Of a DNA stretch of 64,000 bases, positions 8,696 through 15,122 are shown piece after piece (the stretch's first letter is position 1; every line of letters begins with the position of its first letter). A program made the translations under genes and the position numbers. A model generated the notes under the pieces. It did not search any database. It saw only the letters and a list, made by a program, of their open reading frames with translations, and was not told the DNA's origin. The DNA comes from an uncultured Moraxella sp. (GTDB lineage Bacteria > Pseudomonadota > Gammaproteobacteria > Pseudomonadales > Moraxellaceae): positions 1 to 64,000 of the forward strand of contig NZ_CAMCBS010000001.1 of NCBI RefSeq assembly GCF_945873075.1. Reading direction: 5' to 3'.

Positions 8696-8742
8696 TAAAA
8701 ATAGTATACTATTTTTACTTGTTATTGACATAACAAGTAAAA
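8696..8742. promoter_or_regulatory. Two overlapping dyads upstream of the duplicated-domain operon
   Basis: A perfect 22-bp palindrome centred on TAGTATACTA (8696-8717) runs into a second inverted repeat with 13-bp arms, TTTTACTTGTTAT and ATAACAAGTAAAA, around a 4-nt spacer (8713-8742). The first contains TATACT and the second contains TTGACA, so the pair overlaps promoter-like hexamers. Neither is followed by a T-run, which argues against a terminator. They most likely form operator and promoter for the genes starting at 8787. Confidence 0.6.
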
Positions 8743-8786
8743 CAATCTCTGGTTAAAAATTTTTTGTCCAAATGAGGATGGGTGCC

Positions 8787-9164
8787 ATGACCAAAAAATC
8801 GGCCGTATATCAAGAATATCTGATCACTCAAGATGTCAGCGGCAGCATCAAAGTACTACGCAAGTTTGACAATGTCAAAGCAAGCCTTCGTGCCATCGCT
8901 GATGAAGTGGGCTTTGAATACGATGATACATGGACTACTCGTCAATTTGGCACAAAACTCATCAAAGAATATGGCGAAAATGACATCGCTCAGATCGGCG
9001 AATATGGCGTACAGGTGCTTGATAGCGGTAGTATCGAGAGCTTTCAGTTGTATGACAATACCAAAGCAGCACTGCGTGACATCGCTGCAGCAATTGGCTT
9101 TGATTATGATGATAACTGGACCACTCGTCAATTTGGTTCAAAGCTGATTGATGCTTTGGCATAA
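8787..9164 (+). CDS. Unassigned 125-residue protein with two copies of a 62-residue unit
   Basis: I do not recognise the family. The protein consists of two tandem units with a shift of exactly 62 residues: each contains a [DN]-NxKA-LR-IA-x3-GF-[ED]-YDD segment and a W-TTRQFG-[TS]-KLI segment (around residues 28-59 and 90-121). It is acidic, has no signal peptide or membrane segment, and is therefore probably cytosolic. AGGA lies eight bases before ATG 8787; the ATG at 8772 lacks a ribosome site. It is the first gene of a five-gene, same-strand set with short gaps, of which three carry the same kind of internal doubling. The amphipathic helices suggest a small helical binding domain, but no function can be assigned. 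Confidence 0.75.
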   Translation: MTKKSAVYQEYLITQDVSGSIKVLRKFDNVKASLRAIADEVGFEYDDTWTTRQFGTKLIKEYGENDIAQIGEYGVQVLDSGSIESFQLYDNTKAALRDIAAAIGFDYDDNWTTRQFGSKLIDALA

Positions 9165-9210
9165 ATTGGCTGGTTAAATTTTAAGCAAATCTCACAACAG
9201 GAAATCAATC

Positions 9211-10059
9211 ATGACTAAGAAAATTATCAAAGCACAAGTTACAGGTAAGCATCAAAACCGCACCGCACTTGGTATGATGACCGCTTTTGTCGCCATGTAC
9301 CCAGCGGTAAATACATCAGCGCTCAAAGAGATGTTCACCACCAAAGCAGTCTGCCCTGATGCGGGCATCAGCCAGCTATTTTATAGCAAAAGCGAAATTG
9401 AGCAAGAGCAAGCCGATGGCAACGAATGGTTTATCAATGACAATGCGTGCTTTACCAAAGATGGCGAATGGCTGACTTTGGGCAATGGTCGCAAGCTTGC
9501 GTTCAACAAAGTGTGGACAGCAAAAAGCCTTGAGAAGTTGCAGGCGGCGTTGGCGGACTATGGCATCACCGGTGAAGTTGGCTCGGTGGATAAGTCGGCG
9601 ACAGCTGGCTTTGAGATTTGTTTTGAGTCTGTTGAAGTACAGGTGACTGGCAAATTCCAAAACCGCACCGCACTAGGCATGATGGCAGCTTTTGTTGCGC
9701 TAAATCCATCGGTGACTGTAGATGCGTTGAACGAACAATTCCCAATGAAAGAAATCTGCCCTGATGCAGGCATCGAAAAGCTGTTCTTTAGCGAAGATGA
9801 AATCGATGAGATGATCGCTAGTGGCAACGAATGGTTCATCAATGATAATGCCTGTTTCACCAAAGATGGCGAGTGGCTTGAGCTTGGCAATGGTCAAAAT
9901 GTGGCGTTCAACAAAGTTTGGACAGCAAAAAGCCTTGAGAAGTTGCAGGCGGCGTTGGCGGATCATGGCATCACAGGCGAAGTTGGCTTGGTGGATAAAT
10001 CAGCAACAGTAGGCTATGTCATCGATTTCGACAATAGTACCCAAACCATTGTATTTTAA
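9211..10059 (+). CDS. Unassigned 282-residue protein with two copies of a 135-residue domain
   Basis: Two copies of one domain fill the protein with a shift of exactly 135 residues: V-T-G-K-x-Q-NRTALGMM at residues 10-23 and again at 145-158, then a CPDAGI segment, EWFINDNACFTKDGEWL, and FNKVWTAKSLEKLQAALAD in each copy. Around 60 bases coding for the last segment (9509-9570 and 9911-9972) are nearly identical between copies, a sign of recent duplication or gene conversion. No signal peptide or membrane segment is visible. The alternating helix and beta-wing-like pattern could be a winged-helix fold, but that is only an impression. AGGAA precedes ATG 9211. The next gene carries a third copy of the domain. 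Confidence 0.75.
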   Translation: MTKKIIKAQVTGKHQNRTALGMMTAFVAMYPAVNTSALKEMFTTKAVCPDAGISQLFYSKSEIEQEQADGNEWFINDNACFTKDGEWLTLGNGRKLAFNKVWTAKSLEKLQAALADYGITGEVGSVDKSATAGFEICFESVEVQVTGKFQNRTALGMMAAFVALNPSVTVDALNEQFPMKEICPDAGIEKLFFSEDEIDEMIASGNEWFINDNACFTKDGEWLELGNGQNVAFNKVWTAKSLEKLQAALADHGITGEVGLVDKSATVGYVIDFDNSTQTIVF

Positions 10060-10088
10060 TCAAATTTATATCTATTAAAGGAAAGATT

Positions 10089-10598
10089 GTGAGTAAAAAA
10101 ATCACCAAAGCCCATGTTACTGGCAAAAGCCAAAACCGCACCGCGCTAGGCATGATGGCAGCTTTTGTTGCGATGCACCCATCGGTCACGGCAGCAGAGC
10201 TACGCACCAAATTCCCAAAATCACCGATCTGCCCTGATGCGGGGATTGACCATTTGTTTTATACCGAAAGCGAGCTTGCCCAGCAGACTTCTGATTGGTT
10301 CGTCAATGGCAATGCATGCTTTACCAAAGATGGCGAGTGGCTGACTTTGGGCAATGGTCAAAAAGTAGCGTTCAACAAAGTGTGGACATCTGGTAGCCTT
10401 GAGCGCTTGCAAGCTGAGATGGCGAAATTTGGCATCACAGGCAGTGTCGGCACAGTATCCAAATCTGCACCGGCAGGCTATGAGACTCGCTACGAATACG
10501 CCGAAGAGAAAAAAGGCGGCATTCCGATGTGGTTCTGGCTGATTATCATCATCTTGGCAGTGGTTGGTTATGCTGTAACCAATATGATGGCAGGCTAA
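10089..10598 (+). CDS. Single-domain relative of the preceding gene with a C-terminal membrane anchor
   Basis: A 169-residue protein starting at GTG 10089 after AAAGGAAAG. Residues 8-130 are a third copy of the domain doubled in the preceding gene (VTGKSQNRTALGMMAAFVAM, ICPDAGI, CFTKDGEWLTLGNGQKVAFN). A charged linker (YAEEKKGG) leads to one strongly hydrophobic segment (about 147-165), so the protein is predicted to be tail-anchored in the inner membrane with the domain in the cytoplasm. A soluble two-domain form and a membrane one-domain form side by side suggest that the soluble protein may be tethered or exchanged at the membrane. Function is unknown. Confidence 0.72.
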   Translation: MSKKITKAHVTGKSQNRTALGMMAAFVAMHPSVTAAELRTKFPKSPICPDAGIDHLFYTESELAQQTSDWFVNGNACFTKDGEWLTLGNGQKVAFNKVWTSGSLERLQAEMAKFGITGSVGTVSKSAPAGYETRYEYAEEKKGGIPMWFWLIIIILAVVGYAVTNMMAG

Positions 10599-10623
10599 TT
10601 TTATTAATTGATAAGGAAAAATT

Positions 10624-11031
10624 ATGGCACTAAGTACCAAAGTTATCGCACCATTTCTAGGTGCATCAGTAATCGCTGGTGAAGGCGTGTATGACGAAAT
10701 CGCTCAAGGCTGTGTTATCGGTCTGGCTGATGAGCTGGGCTTTGCTGATCTTGATGCTGCTGTAGCAAGCGAAGTGGACAAAATCGCAGCGATGGATGAT
10801 GATGCGTTTGATGAGTATCTAGCCGAAGCAGCTGAAGCGGTCGCTGACCAAGAAGCGGTATTGCTGATTTGCCTAAATGTCCTAGCGGCTGATGGCGTGA
10901 TTAGCGTTAATGAATTGGCAAATTATTTTGCATTTGCTGATGTGCTAGAAGTCTCTGAAGACCGTGCGAGCGAAATTTTTGATGACTTTGTCGATGCGAT
11001 GGACGACCTAGTTATCGAAGATGAAGAGTAA
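10624..11031 (+). CDS. Small acidic TerB-like protein
   Basis: A 135-residue, very acidic, all-helical protein. The segment LICLNVLAADGVISVNELAN with a following Asp/Glu-rich helix resembles the metal-binding half of TerB/TerB-like domains, where 'ADG' and acidic residues recur. TerB-like proteins occur with membrane-associated stress or phage-response complexes, which would fit the neighbouring membrane-anchored gene, but the match is by pattern only. AAGGAAAA precedes ATG 10624. It lies 25 nt after the preceding gene and 20 nt before the basic protein, so the whole set is probably one operon. Confidence 0.6.
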   Translation: MALSTKVIAPFLGASVIAGEGVYDEIAQGCVIGLADELGFADLDAAVASEVDKIAAMDDDAFDEYLAEAAEAVADQEAVLLICLNVLAADGVISVNELANYFAFADVLEVSEDRASEIFDDFVDAMDDLVIEDEE

Positions 11032-11051
11032 TAATCAAGGGAGAATATGCG

Positions 11052-11396
11052 ATGAGCACTCTAAAAAGAACCGCCAGTGGTAAAGTTGATAAGCGTACCA
11101 AAGAGTATAAAGAGCTAGTTGAGCGTGCCAAAAAAGCTCGCCTAGCAAAAGCAAAAGCTGCCAAAGCAGCAGAAAAAGCAGCGGCAAAACCTGCTGCAAA
11201 AACTACAGCCAAAACCACTGCCAAGACAACGGCTAAAAAGCCTGCGGCATCAAGCATCAAACGCCGTGCAGATGGCAAAGTGGATTTGCGCACCAAAGAA
11301 GGCAAAGCAGTCGCTGAGCGTATGGCAAAAGCCCGTGCAGCTCGTAGCACTGAGCAAAAAGGTATCGCAAGCTTGCTTAAAAAGCTACTGAAATAA
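11052..11396 (+). CDS. Lysine/alanine-rich histone H1-like protein with a doubled motif
   Basis: A 114-residue, extremely basic protein. Two copies of a motif [LI]-K-R-x-A-x-GKVD-x-RTKE (residues 4-18 and 69-83, shift 65) flank a Lys/Ala linker containing KTTAKTTAKTTAKK. The composition resembles bacterial histone H1-like nucleoid proteins, so nucleic-acid binding is likely. It is the third gene in this cluster with exactly two copies of an internal unit. It follows the acidic TerB-like gene by 20 nt; a strongly acidic and a strongly basic product in neighbouring genes could interact by charge, which is inference. GGGAG lies 11 nt before the ATG at 11052. Confidence 0.65.
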   Translation: MSTLKRTASGKVDKRTKEYKELVERAKKARLAKAKAAKAAEKAAAKPAAKTTAKTTAKTTAKKPAASSIKRRADGKVDLRTKEGKAVAERMAKARAARSTEQKGIASLLKKLLK

Positions 11397-11412
11397 TTAG
11401 CCTGTACGCAAA

Positions 11413-11451
11413 AGCCCAAGTCGCAGCAAGAGTGTGGCTTGGGTATTTTTC
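11413..11451 (+). terminator. Possible terminator after the duplicated-domain operon
   Basis: GCCCAAG and CTTGGGT can pair across a 17-nt loop and are followed by ATTTTTC. The stem is short, so this is only a candidate. Confidence 0.4.
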
Positions 11452-11474
11452 TATCAATCGGTTGGGAGATGATG

Positions 11475-11864
11475 ATGTTTATCATTGGGCTTGTGCTGTC
11501 GCTGTTTGTGCTTTGTATGATTGCGGTGGCGATCTGTGCGAATAGAATGTTTTTATCGCCATTGATTGCTGCGATTTTGATGGTGATTTATGCTTATCTT
11601 TATGGTCAAGTGGCATCATCGGTGTTTGATGTGGTTGGCGGTCTTGGGAGAGCAAGAACGGTGCTGTTTTGGTTTGCGGTAGCGTCAATTGCCATGATTA
11701 TTGCGCCCAATCATACACGCACTACCAAAAAAGGCCGTGCGGACAAGCGATTTAAACAAGAGTATGACAGTGGCAAAGTTGGTGTGACGGCATTTAGTGT
11801 GGTGATGGGATTGTCGGTCATTGGTATGTTGTTTTTGCTCAAAAAATTTGGCATTTGGCAATGA
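11475..11864 (+). CDS. Unassigned four-helix membrane protein
   Basis: About 129 residues with four hydrophobic segments (roughly 3-22, 28-48, 60-78 and 105-123) and one charged loop (HTRTTKKGRADKRFKQEYDS) between segments three and four. Three ATGs lie in a row at 11469, 11472 and 11475; GGGAG at 11464-11468 best serves the last. No family recognised. It is separated from the basic-protein gene by 78 nt and a possible terminator, and followed closely by a PD-(D/E)XK-like gene. Confidence 0.55.
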   Translation: MFIIGLVLSLFVLCMIAVAICANRMFLSPLIAAILMVIYAYLYGQVASSVFDVVGGLGRARTVLFWFAVASIAMIIAPNHTRTTKKGRADKRFKQEYDSGKVGVTAFSVVMGLSVIGMLFLLKKFGIWQ

Positions 11865-11889
11865 TATTGCGTGGTAGTTGGGTGAGTTG

Positions 11890-12465
11890 ATGCTGGATTT
11901 GCAAGCGCTGATTGATGAATTTTTTCATCAGTATTTACCAAAAGATGATGATCTTGAGCTTTATAATGAAGCGATGCTACAGCATGAATTGGGGTTTTAT
12001 TTGCGCAGTCGTTTGCCTACTTATAAAGTGCAGCTTGAGCGCAATATCAAAAGCTTGGTAGGTCATGCTGATACCATCAAAAAAGAAATTGATATCTGTC
12101 TTTTGAGTGCCGATTTATCCGAAAAATACGCCATTGAACTAAAATTCACCCCAAATGGCGAAGCGCCCGAGAAAATGTACGCCTGCGTCAAAGACATTCG
12201 TTTTATGGAAGAGTTAAAGGCATTGGGGTTTGTGAGTACGGCGTGTTTATGCGTGGCGACTGATCCAAAGTTTTATACATCTGGGCGGATTAAAAGCGGT
12301 ATTTATCGATTTTTTCGTGAGCGATATCTGCTCACAGGCACGATTGACAAGCCAACTGGTGCAGTCAAAGAGCAAGTTACTGTGATGGGGCAATATCGGA
12401 TTGAATGGCGCAAATTTGACCGCAGCGTAGCATCGCCCAGACGCTATTTTGCTATAATCATTTGA
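11890..12465 (+). CDS. Putative PD-(D/E)XK nuclease-fold protein
   Basis: A 191-residue protein without a recognised name. Three spaced elements look like a PD-(D/E)XK core: a helix glutamate in MLQHELGFYLRSRL (about 30-43), an aspartate in KKEIDICLL (about 69-77) and E-x-K in YAIELKFTP (about 86-94). Such folds are used by restriction enzymes and many repair or defence nucleases. No partner methylase is present, so a restriction-modification role is not supported. ATG 11890 follows GGTGAGTTG; an upstream in-frame TTG is less likely. The neighbours on both sides are small proteins of unknown function. Confidence 0.55.
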   Translation: MLDLQALIDEFFHQYLPKDDDLELYNEAMLQHELGFYLRSRLPTYKVQLERNIKSLVGHADTIKKEIDICLLSADLSEKYAIELKFTPNGEAPEKMYACVKDIRFMEELKALGFVSTACLCVATDPKFYTSGRIKSGIYRFFRERYLLTGTIDKPTGAVKEQVTVMGQYRIEWRKFDRSVASPRRYFAIII

Positions 12466-12483
12466 TAAATAAGGTAAATAAAT

Positions 12484-12762
12484 ATGGGATTTCGCTTCAA
12501 AAAAAGCATCAAGTTGATGCCAGGTGTAAAAATCAACATCAGTAAAAAAGGTCTAAACAGCGTATCACTCGGCGGTAAGGGCGCATCGATGAATCTGGGT
12601 AAAAAGGGTCGTCGCACCACCGTCGGCATTCCTGGTACGGGGCTGTCTTATACCAGCACCAGCAAGCGCCGCCGCACGAGCACCAAGCGATCATCGGGCG
12701 GCTGTGGGGGTTTGATTTTGCTTGTGGTGATTGTGTTGGTGGTGATTTGGCTGTTTTTCTAG
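12484..12762 (+). CDS. DUF4236 protein with a C-terminal membrane segment
   Basis: A 92-residue protein. The N-terminal 55 residues carry the DUF4236 signature (MGFRFKKSIKLMPGVKINIS, then RRTTVGIPGTGLSYTS). A basic Ser/Thr/Arg stretch with GGCGG follows, and residues 73-91 are a single hydrophobic segment. The domain has no known biochemical role and is found both alone and fused to membrane or helicase-like parts. AAGGTAAAT precedes ATG 12484. Confidence 0.75.
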   Translation: MGFRFKKSIKLMPGVKINISKKGLNSVSLGGKGASMNLGKKGRRTTVGIPGTGLSYTSTSKRRRTSTKRSSGGCGGLILLVVIVLVVIWLFF

Positions 12763-12768
12763 AGCGAT

Positions 12769-13767
12769 TTAGCGCACCACCATCCCCATCAACTCCCCAT
12801 CCCATGCCTGCCACATGGCATCATCCACCATCTGCCCAAAAATCATCTCAAGACGGCTATCTGCTCTCTCATCGGTATCGCTGATACTGATGCCATCAGG
12901 GGCGATGTTGAGCATTAGCCAGCCTTCGGTGGTATGGATGATGCCTTTGATACGCAGATAGTCTGGGCGAGACAGTAGCCATTTTTGGAGCTCATAGCTG
13001 TCAAACTGCCAATCACTCGGCAGTCGCCATCCGCCCACATGATGCGCACCCATCATCTCATGATAGCGAAAGGGTAGCGTGGCATCACTCTCTTGCTCTG
13101 TATCAGTGCTGGCAGGGCGTGCTAGAGTTGAGCCAAGCGAGATGATGGCGCTTGGGGTGCGTGGCGTGTGCGCTGTATTTAGCAGTGCCTTGACATCGAT
13201 ATCATCTATGCCAAATACTACCATCGCCTGCGGATTGATCTTGCCAATCCAAGCAGTGAGCGCATCGACATCGATATCATCAGTGCGATTGCACACCACC
13301 ACATCGGCGTGGCGTACATGAGCGATATAGCCATCATGCTGACGGTATTTATCCTGTGCCCACTGTGTGCCTGACAGTACGCAGATGACAGCACGGATGT
13401 TGAGACTTGTTTGCCAATGGGGCTGGGTCAGCTGACTGAGTAATTCATCAGGATGAGCAAGCCCCGTCGGTTCGATGATCAGACGGTTTGGCTTGTGCGT
13501 GCCAAGCAGTCGCACTAGGGCAATCTGTAGCGGCAGCTGACTACTACAGCAAATGCAGCCACCGCTGACTTCTTTGATGGCGATGCCGTCATCACTATCA
13601 ATCAGGCCGCCATCGATACCAATTTTGCCAAATTCATTAATCAATAGCGCCCAGCGTTCATCACAGGCTTTGTGATGGATGAGCCGATTGATGAGTGTGG
13701 TTTTGCCTGCGCCCAAAAAACCTGTGACGATGGTGGTGGGCGTAGCGCTGATTGGCTGTAAGTTCAT
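12769..13767 (-). CDS. COG0523/CobW-family G3E GTPase (metallochaperone)
   Basis: A 332-residue P-loop GTPase. Walker A is GFLGAGKTTLIN near the N-terminus, the metal-binding CxCC motif is GGCICCS (about residues 60-66), the guanine motif is the NRTD variant in VVCNRTDDID, and a CobW C-terminal domain completes the protein. Family members insert or deliver metals, mostly zinc and sometimes cobalt. A gene for a small zinc-ribbon protein lies directly upstream on the same strand, consistent with zinc but not proving it. ATG 13767 is preferred over ATG 13782 because TTGGGAAAA lies just upstream of it and because the longer form overlaps the neighbour's stop codon. No histidine-rich loop is seen. 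Confidence 0.85.
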   Translation of the reverse strand: MNLQPISATPTTIVTGFLGAGKTTLINRLIHHKACDERWALLINEFGKIGIDGGLIDSDDGIAIKEVSGGCICCSSQLPLQIALVRLLGTHKPNRLIIEPTGLAHPDELLSQLTQPHWQTSLNIRAVICVLSGTQWAQDKYRQHDGYIAHVRHADVVVCNRTDDIDVDALTAWIGKINPQAMVVFGIDDIDVKALLNTAHTPRTPSAIISLGSTLARPASTDTEQESDATLPFRYHEMMGAHHVGGWRLPSDWQFDSYELQKWLLSRPDYLRIKGIIHTTEGWLMLNIAPDGISISDTDERADSRLEMIFGQMVDDAMWQAWDGELMGMVVR

Positions 13768-13781
13768 GGATTTTCCCAACA

Positions 13782-14003
13782 TTATGAATAATCATCTTGA
13801 GAGTTTGGTGGTAGGTTTTTGATAAATTGGCTCTTATTTCCATTCCAAGCACATTTTATACATTTGCCATGATGGAATACATGGTTGCATTTAGGATGGT
13901 TGTATAAAATAAAACCGCATTCTGGGCATAGTGATTGCATGATGGATGAATTGGCAAAATATGAACTACCACATTCATCACAAATTTTTAATTCATTATC
14001 CAT
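13782..14003 (-). CDS. Small zinc-ribbon protein
   Basis: A 73-residue protein with metal-binding spacing: CDECG and CPECG form one CxxC pair set, and CNHVFHHGKCIKC supplies two more cysteines and three histidines. Base composition is AT-richer than its neighbours. The frame opens earlier (14045), but the extra residues lie inside the ompR terminator hairpin. Family not recognised; a rubredoxin-like or zinc-ribbon fold is the likely structure. It ends 15 nt before the start of the GTPase gene, with which it may be co-transcribed. Confidence 0.55.
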   Translation of the reverse strand: MDNELKICDECGSSYFANSSIMQSLCPECGFILYNHPKCNHVFHHGKCIKCAWNGNKSQFIKNLPPNSQDDYS

Positions 14004-14021
14004 AATTTTACGAATAAATAA

Positions 14022-14048
14022 TAATTGGGGCAACGAATGCCCCAATTA
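14022..14048 (-). terminator. Terminator after ompR (minus strand)
   Basis: TAATTGGGGC and GCCCCAATTA form a 10-bp stem with a 7-nt loop; on the minus strand it is followed by TTATTTATT. It lies just after the ompR stop. Confidence 0.7.
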
Positions 14049-14075
14049 ATTAACTGCTTAGATGATCGTGTCAAA

Positions 14076-14810
14076 TCAGCTTTCTGCACCATCTGGGACA
14101 AAGACATAGCCCACGCCCCACACAGTCTGAATGTAGCGAGCTTGTGATGGATTGTCTTCGATCAAGCGGCGTAGGCGAGAGACCTGCACATCGATAGAGC
14201 GTTCCATCGCACCCCATTCACGGCCGCGCGCCAAATTCATCAGCTTATCACGGGTCAGTGGCTCTCGTGGGTGCTGAACTAGGGCTTTTAGTACGCTAAA
14301 TTCACCCGTGGTCAGTGTCACCACATTGCCATCACGCTTGAGCGTACGGGTCGATAGATCCAGTGTCCAAGGGCCAAATTCCACGACTTCAACCTGCTGA
14401 CTTGGCGCACCGGGTAGCTCGCGGTTTTGACGGCGTAGCACGGCTTTGATACGAGCGAGTAGCTCTTTTGGGTTGAATGGCTTTGGCAGATAGTCATCAG
14501 CACCGGCTTCTAGCCCTGCGATACGGTCAGCATCCGAGCCTTTTGCGGTGAGCATGATGATAGGGATGCCGGCGTTGTCGTTACGCAGTCGCTTGCAGAT
14601 GGCGATGCCGTCTTCGTCAGGGAGCATCAAGTCAAGTACAATCAGCGAAAACATCTCACGGTCAAGCAGCTTATCCATCTGCTTGCCATCATGTGCCACA
14701 CGCACCACATAGCCATCATCTTCCAAGAAGCGTTGTAGTAGCGCACGCAAGCGAGCGTCGTCATCGACCACCAAAATGCGATGAGCAATGTTATCTAGGG
14801 TCTCTGTCAT
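14076..14810 (-). CDS. ompR: OmpR-type response regulator
   Basis: A 244-residue two-domain regulator. The receiver has the acidic pair in VVDDDAR, the phospho-acceptor Asp60 in VLDLMLPDEDG and Lys110 in YLPKPF. The C-terminal winged helix ends in RYIQTVWGVGYVFVPD. Pattern and length match OmpR of gammaproteobacteria, which responds to osmolarity through EnvZ. No sensor kinase gene follows: the next gene downstream is the zinc-ribbon gene beyond a terminator, so the kinase must be encoded elsewhere or upstream of the usual order. The start ATG lies at 14810 with AAGGAT upstream. Confidence 0.88.
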   Translation of the reverse strand: MTETLDNIAHRILVVDDDARLRALLQRFLEDDGYVVRVAHDGKQMDKLLDREMFSLIVLDLMLPDEDGIAICKRLRNDNAGIPIIMLTAKGSDADRIAGLEAGADDYLPKPFNPKELLARIKAVLRRQNRELPGAPSQQVEVVEFGPWTLDLSTRTLKRDGNVVTLTTGEFSVLKALVQHPREPLTRDKLMNLARGREWGAMERSIDVQVSRLRRLIEDNPSQARYIQTVWGVGYVFVPDGAES

Positions 14811-15122
14811 GTCATTATCCTTACAATCAAGCGGCGAACTGCCTTTGTCTTAGTGTACAATATTGCACAAAAAAATGTAACTATTTTTGTGTTAATTTTG
14901 GTCAATTTGCCAAAAGTCTGGGGGTGAATTTATGGCTTTATCATAGCATGGCTTTGGGCAAATGCTTGCGACTTTTATGGGGGTTTAACAAATTTTAAAC
15001 AAGGGTGATATGAATTTTTAACCAATACGCCATTATGGGTGCGTTTTGTGGGGTAATTTTGGGCAAAACTTGCTATAATGGGCGAGTTTTGCCCTGATGT
15101 GGCGTCATTGTAGAAAACCATT
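14811..15122. other. Divergent promoter region ompR / tex
   Basis: No gene is seen. An extended -10 element TGCTATAAT lies at 15071-15079 on the plus strand, 44 nt before the tex start. The ompR side is AT-rich without a clear hexamer pair. Confidence 0.55.
15071..15079 (+). promoter_or_regulatory. Extended -10 promoter of tex
   Basis: TGCTATAAT fits TGnTATAAT exactly. No good -35 is seen 17 bp upstream, as is usual for extended -10 promoters. A start of transcription near 15086 would give a 37-nt leader. Confidence 0.55.

Noticed and set aside
8787..12762. Calling the small-protein cluster anti-CRISPR genes
   Set aside because: No Aca-type helix-turn-helix gene is adjacent, the proteins are built from duplicated domains, and nothing ties them to the cas locus 12 kb away.
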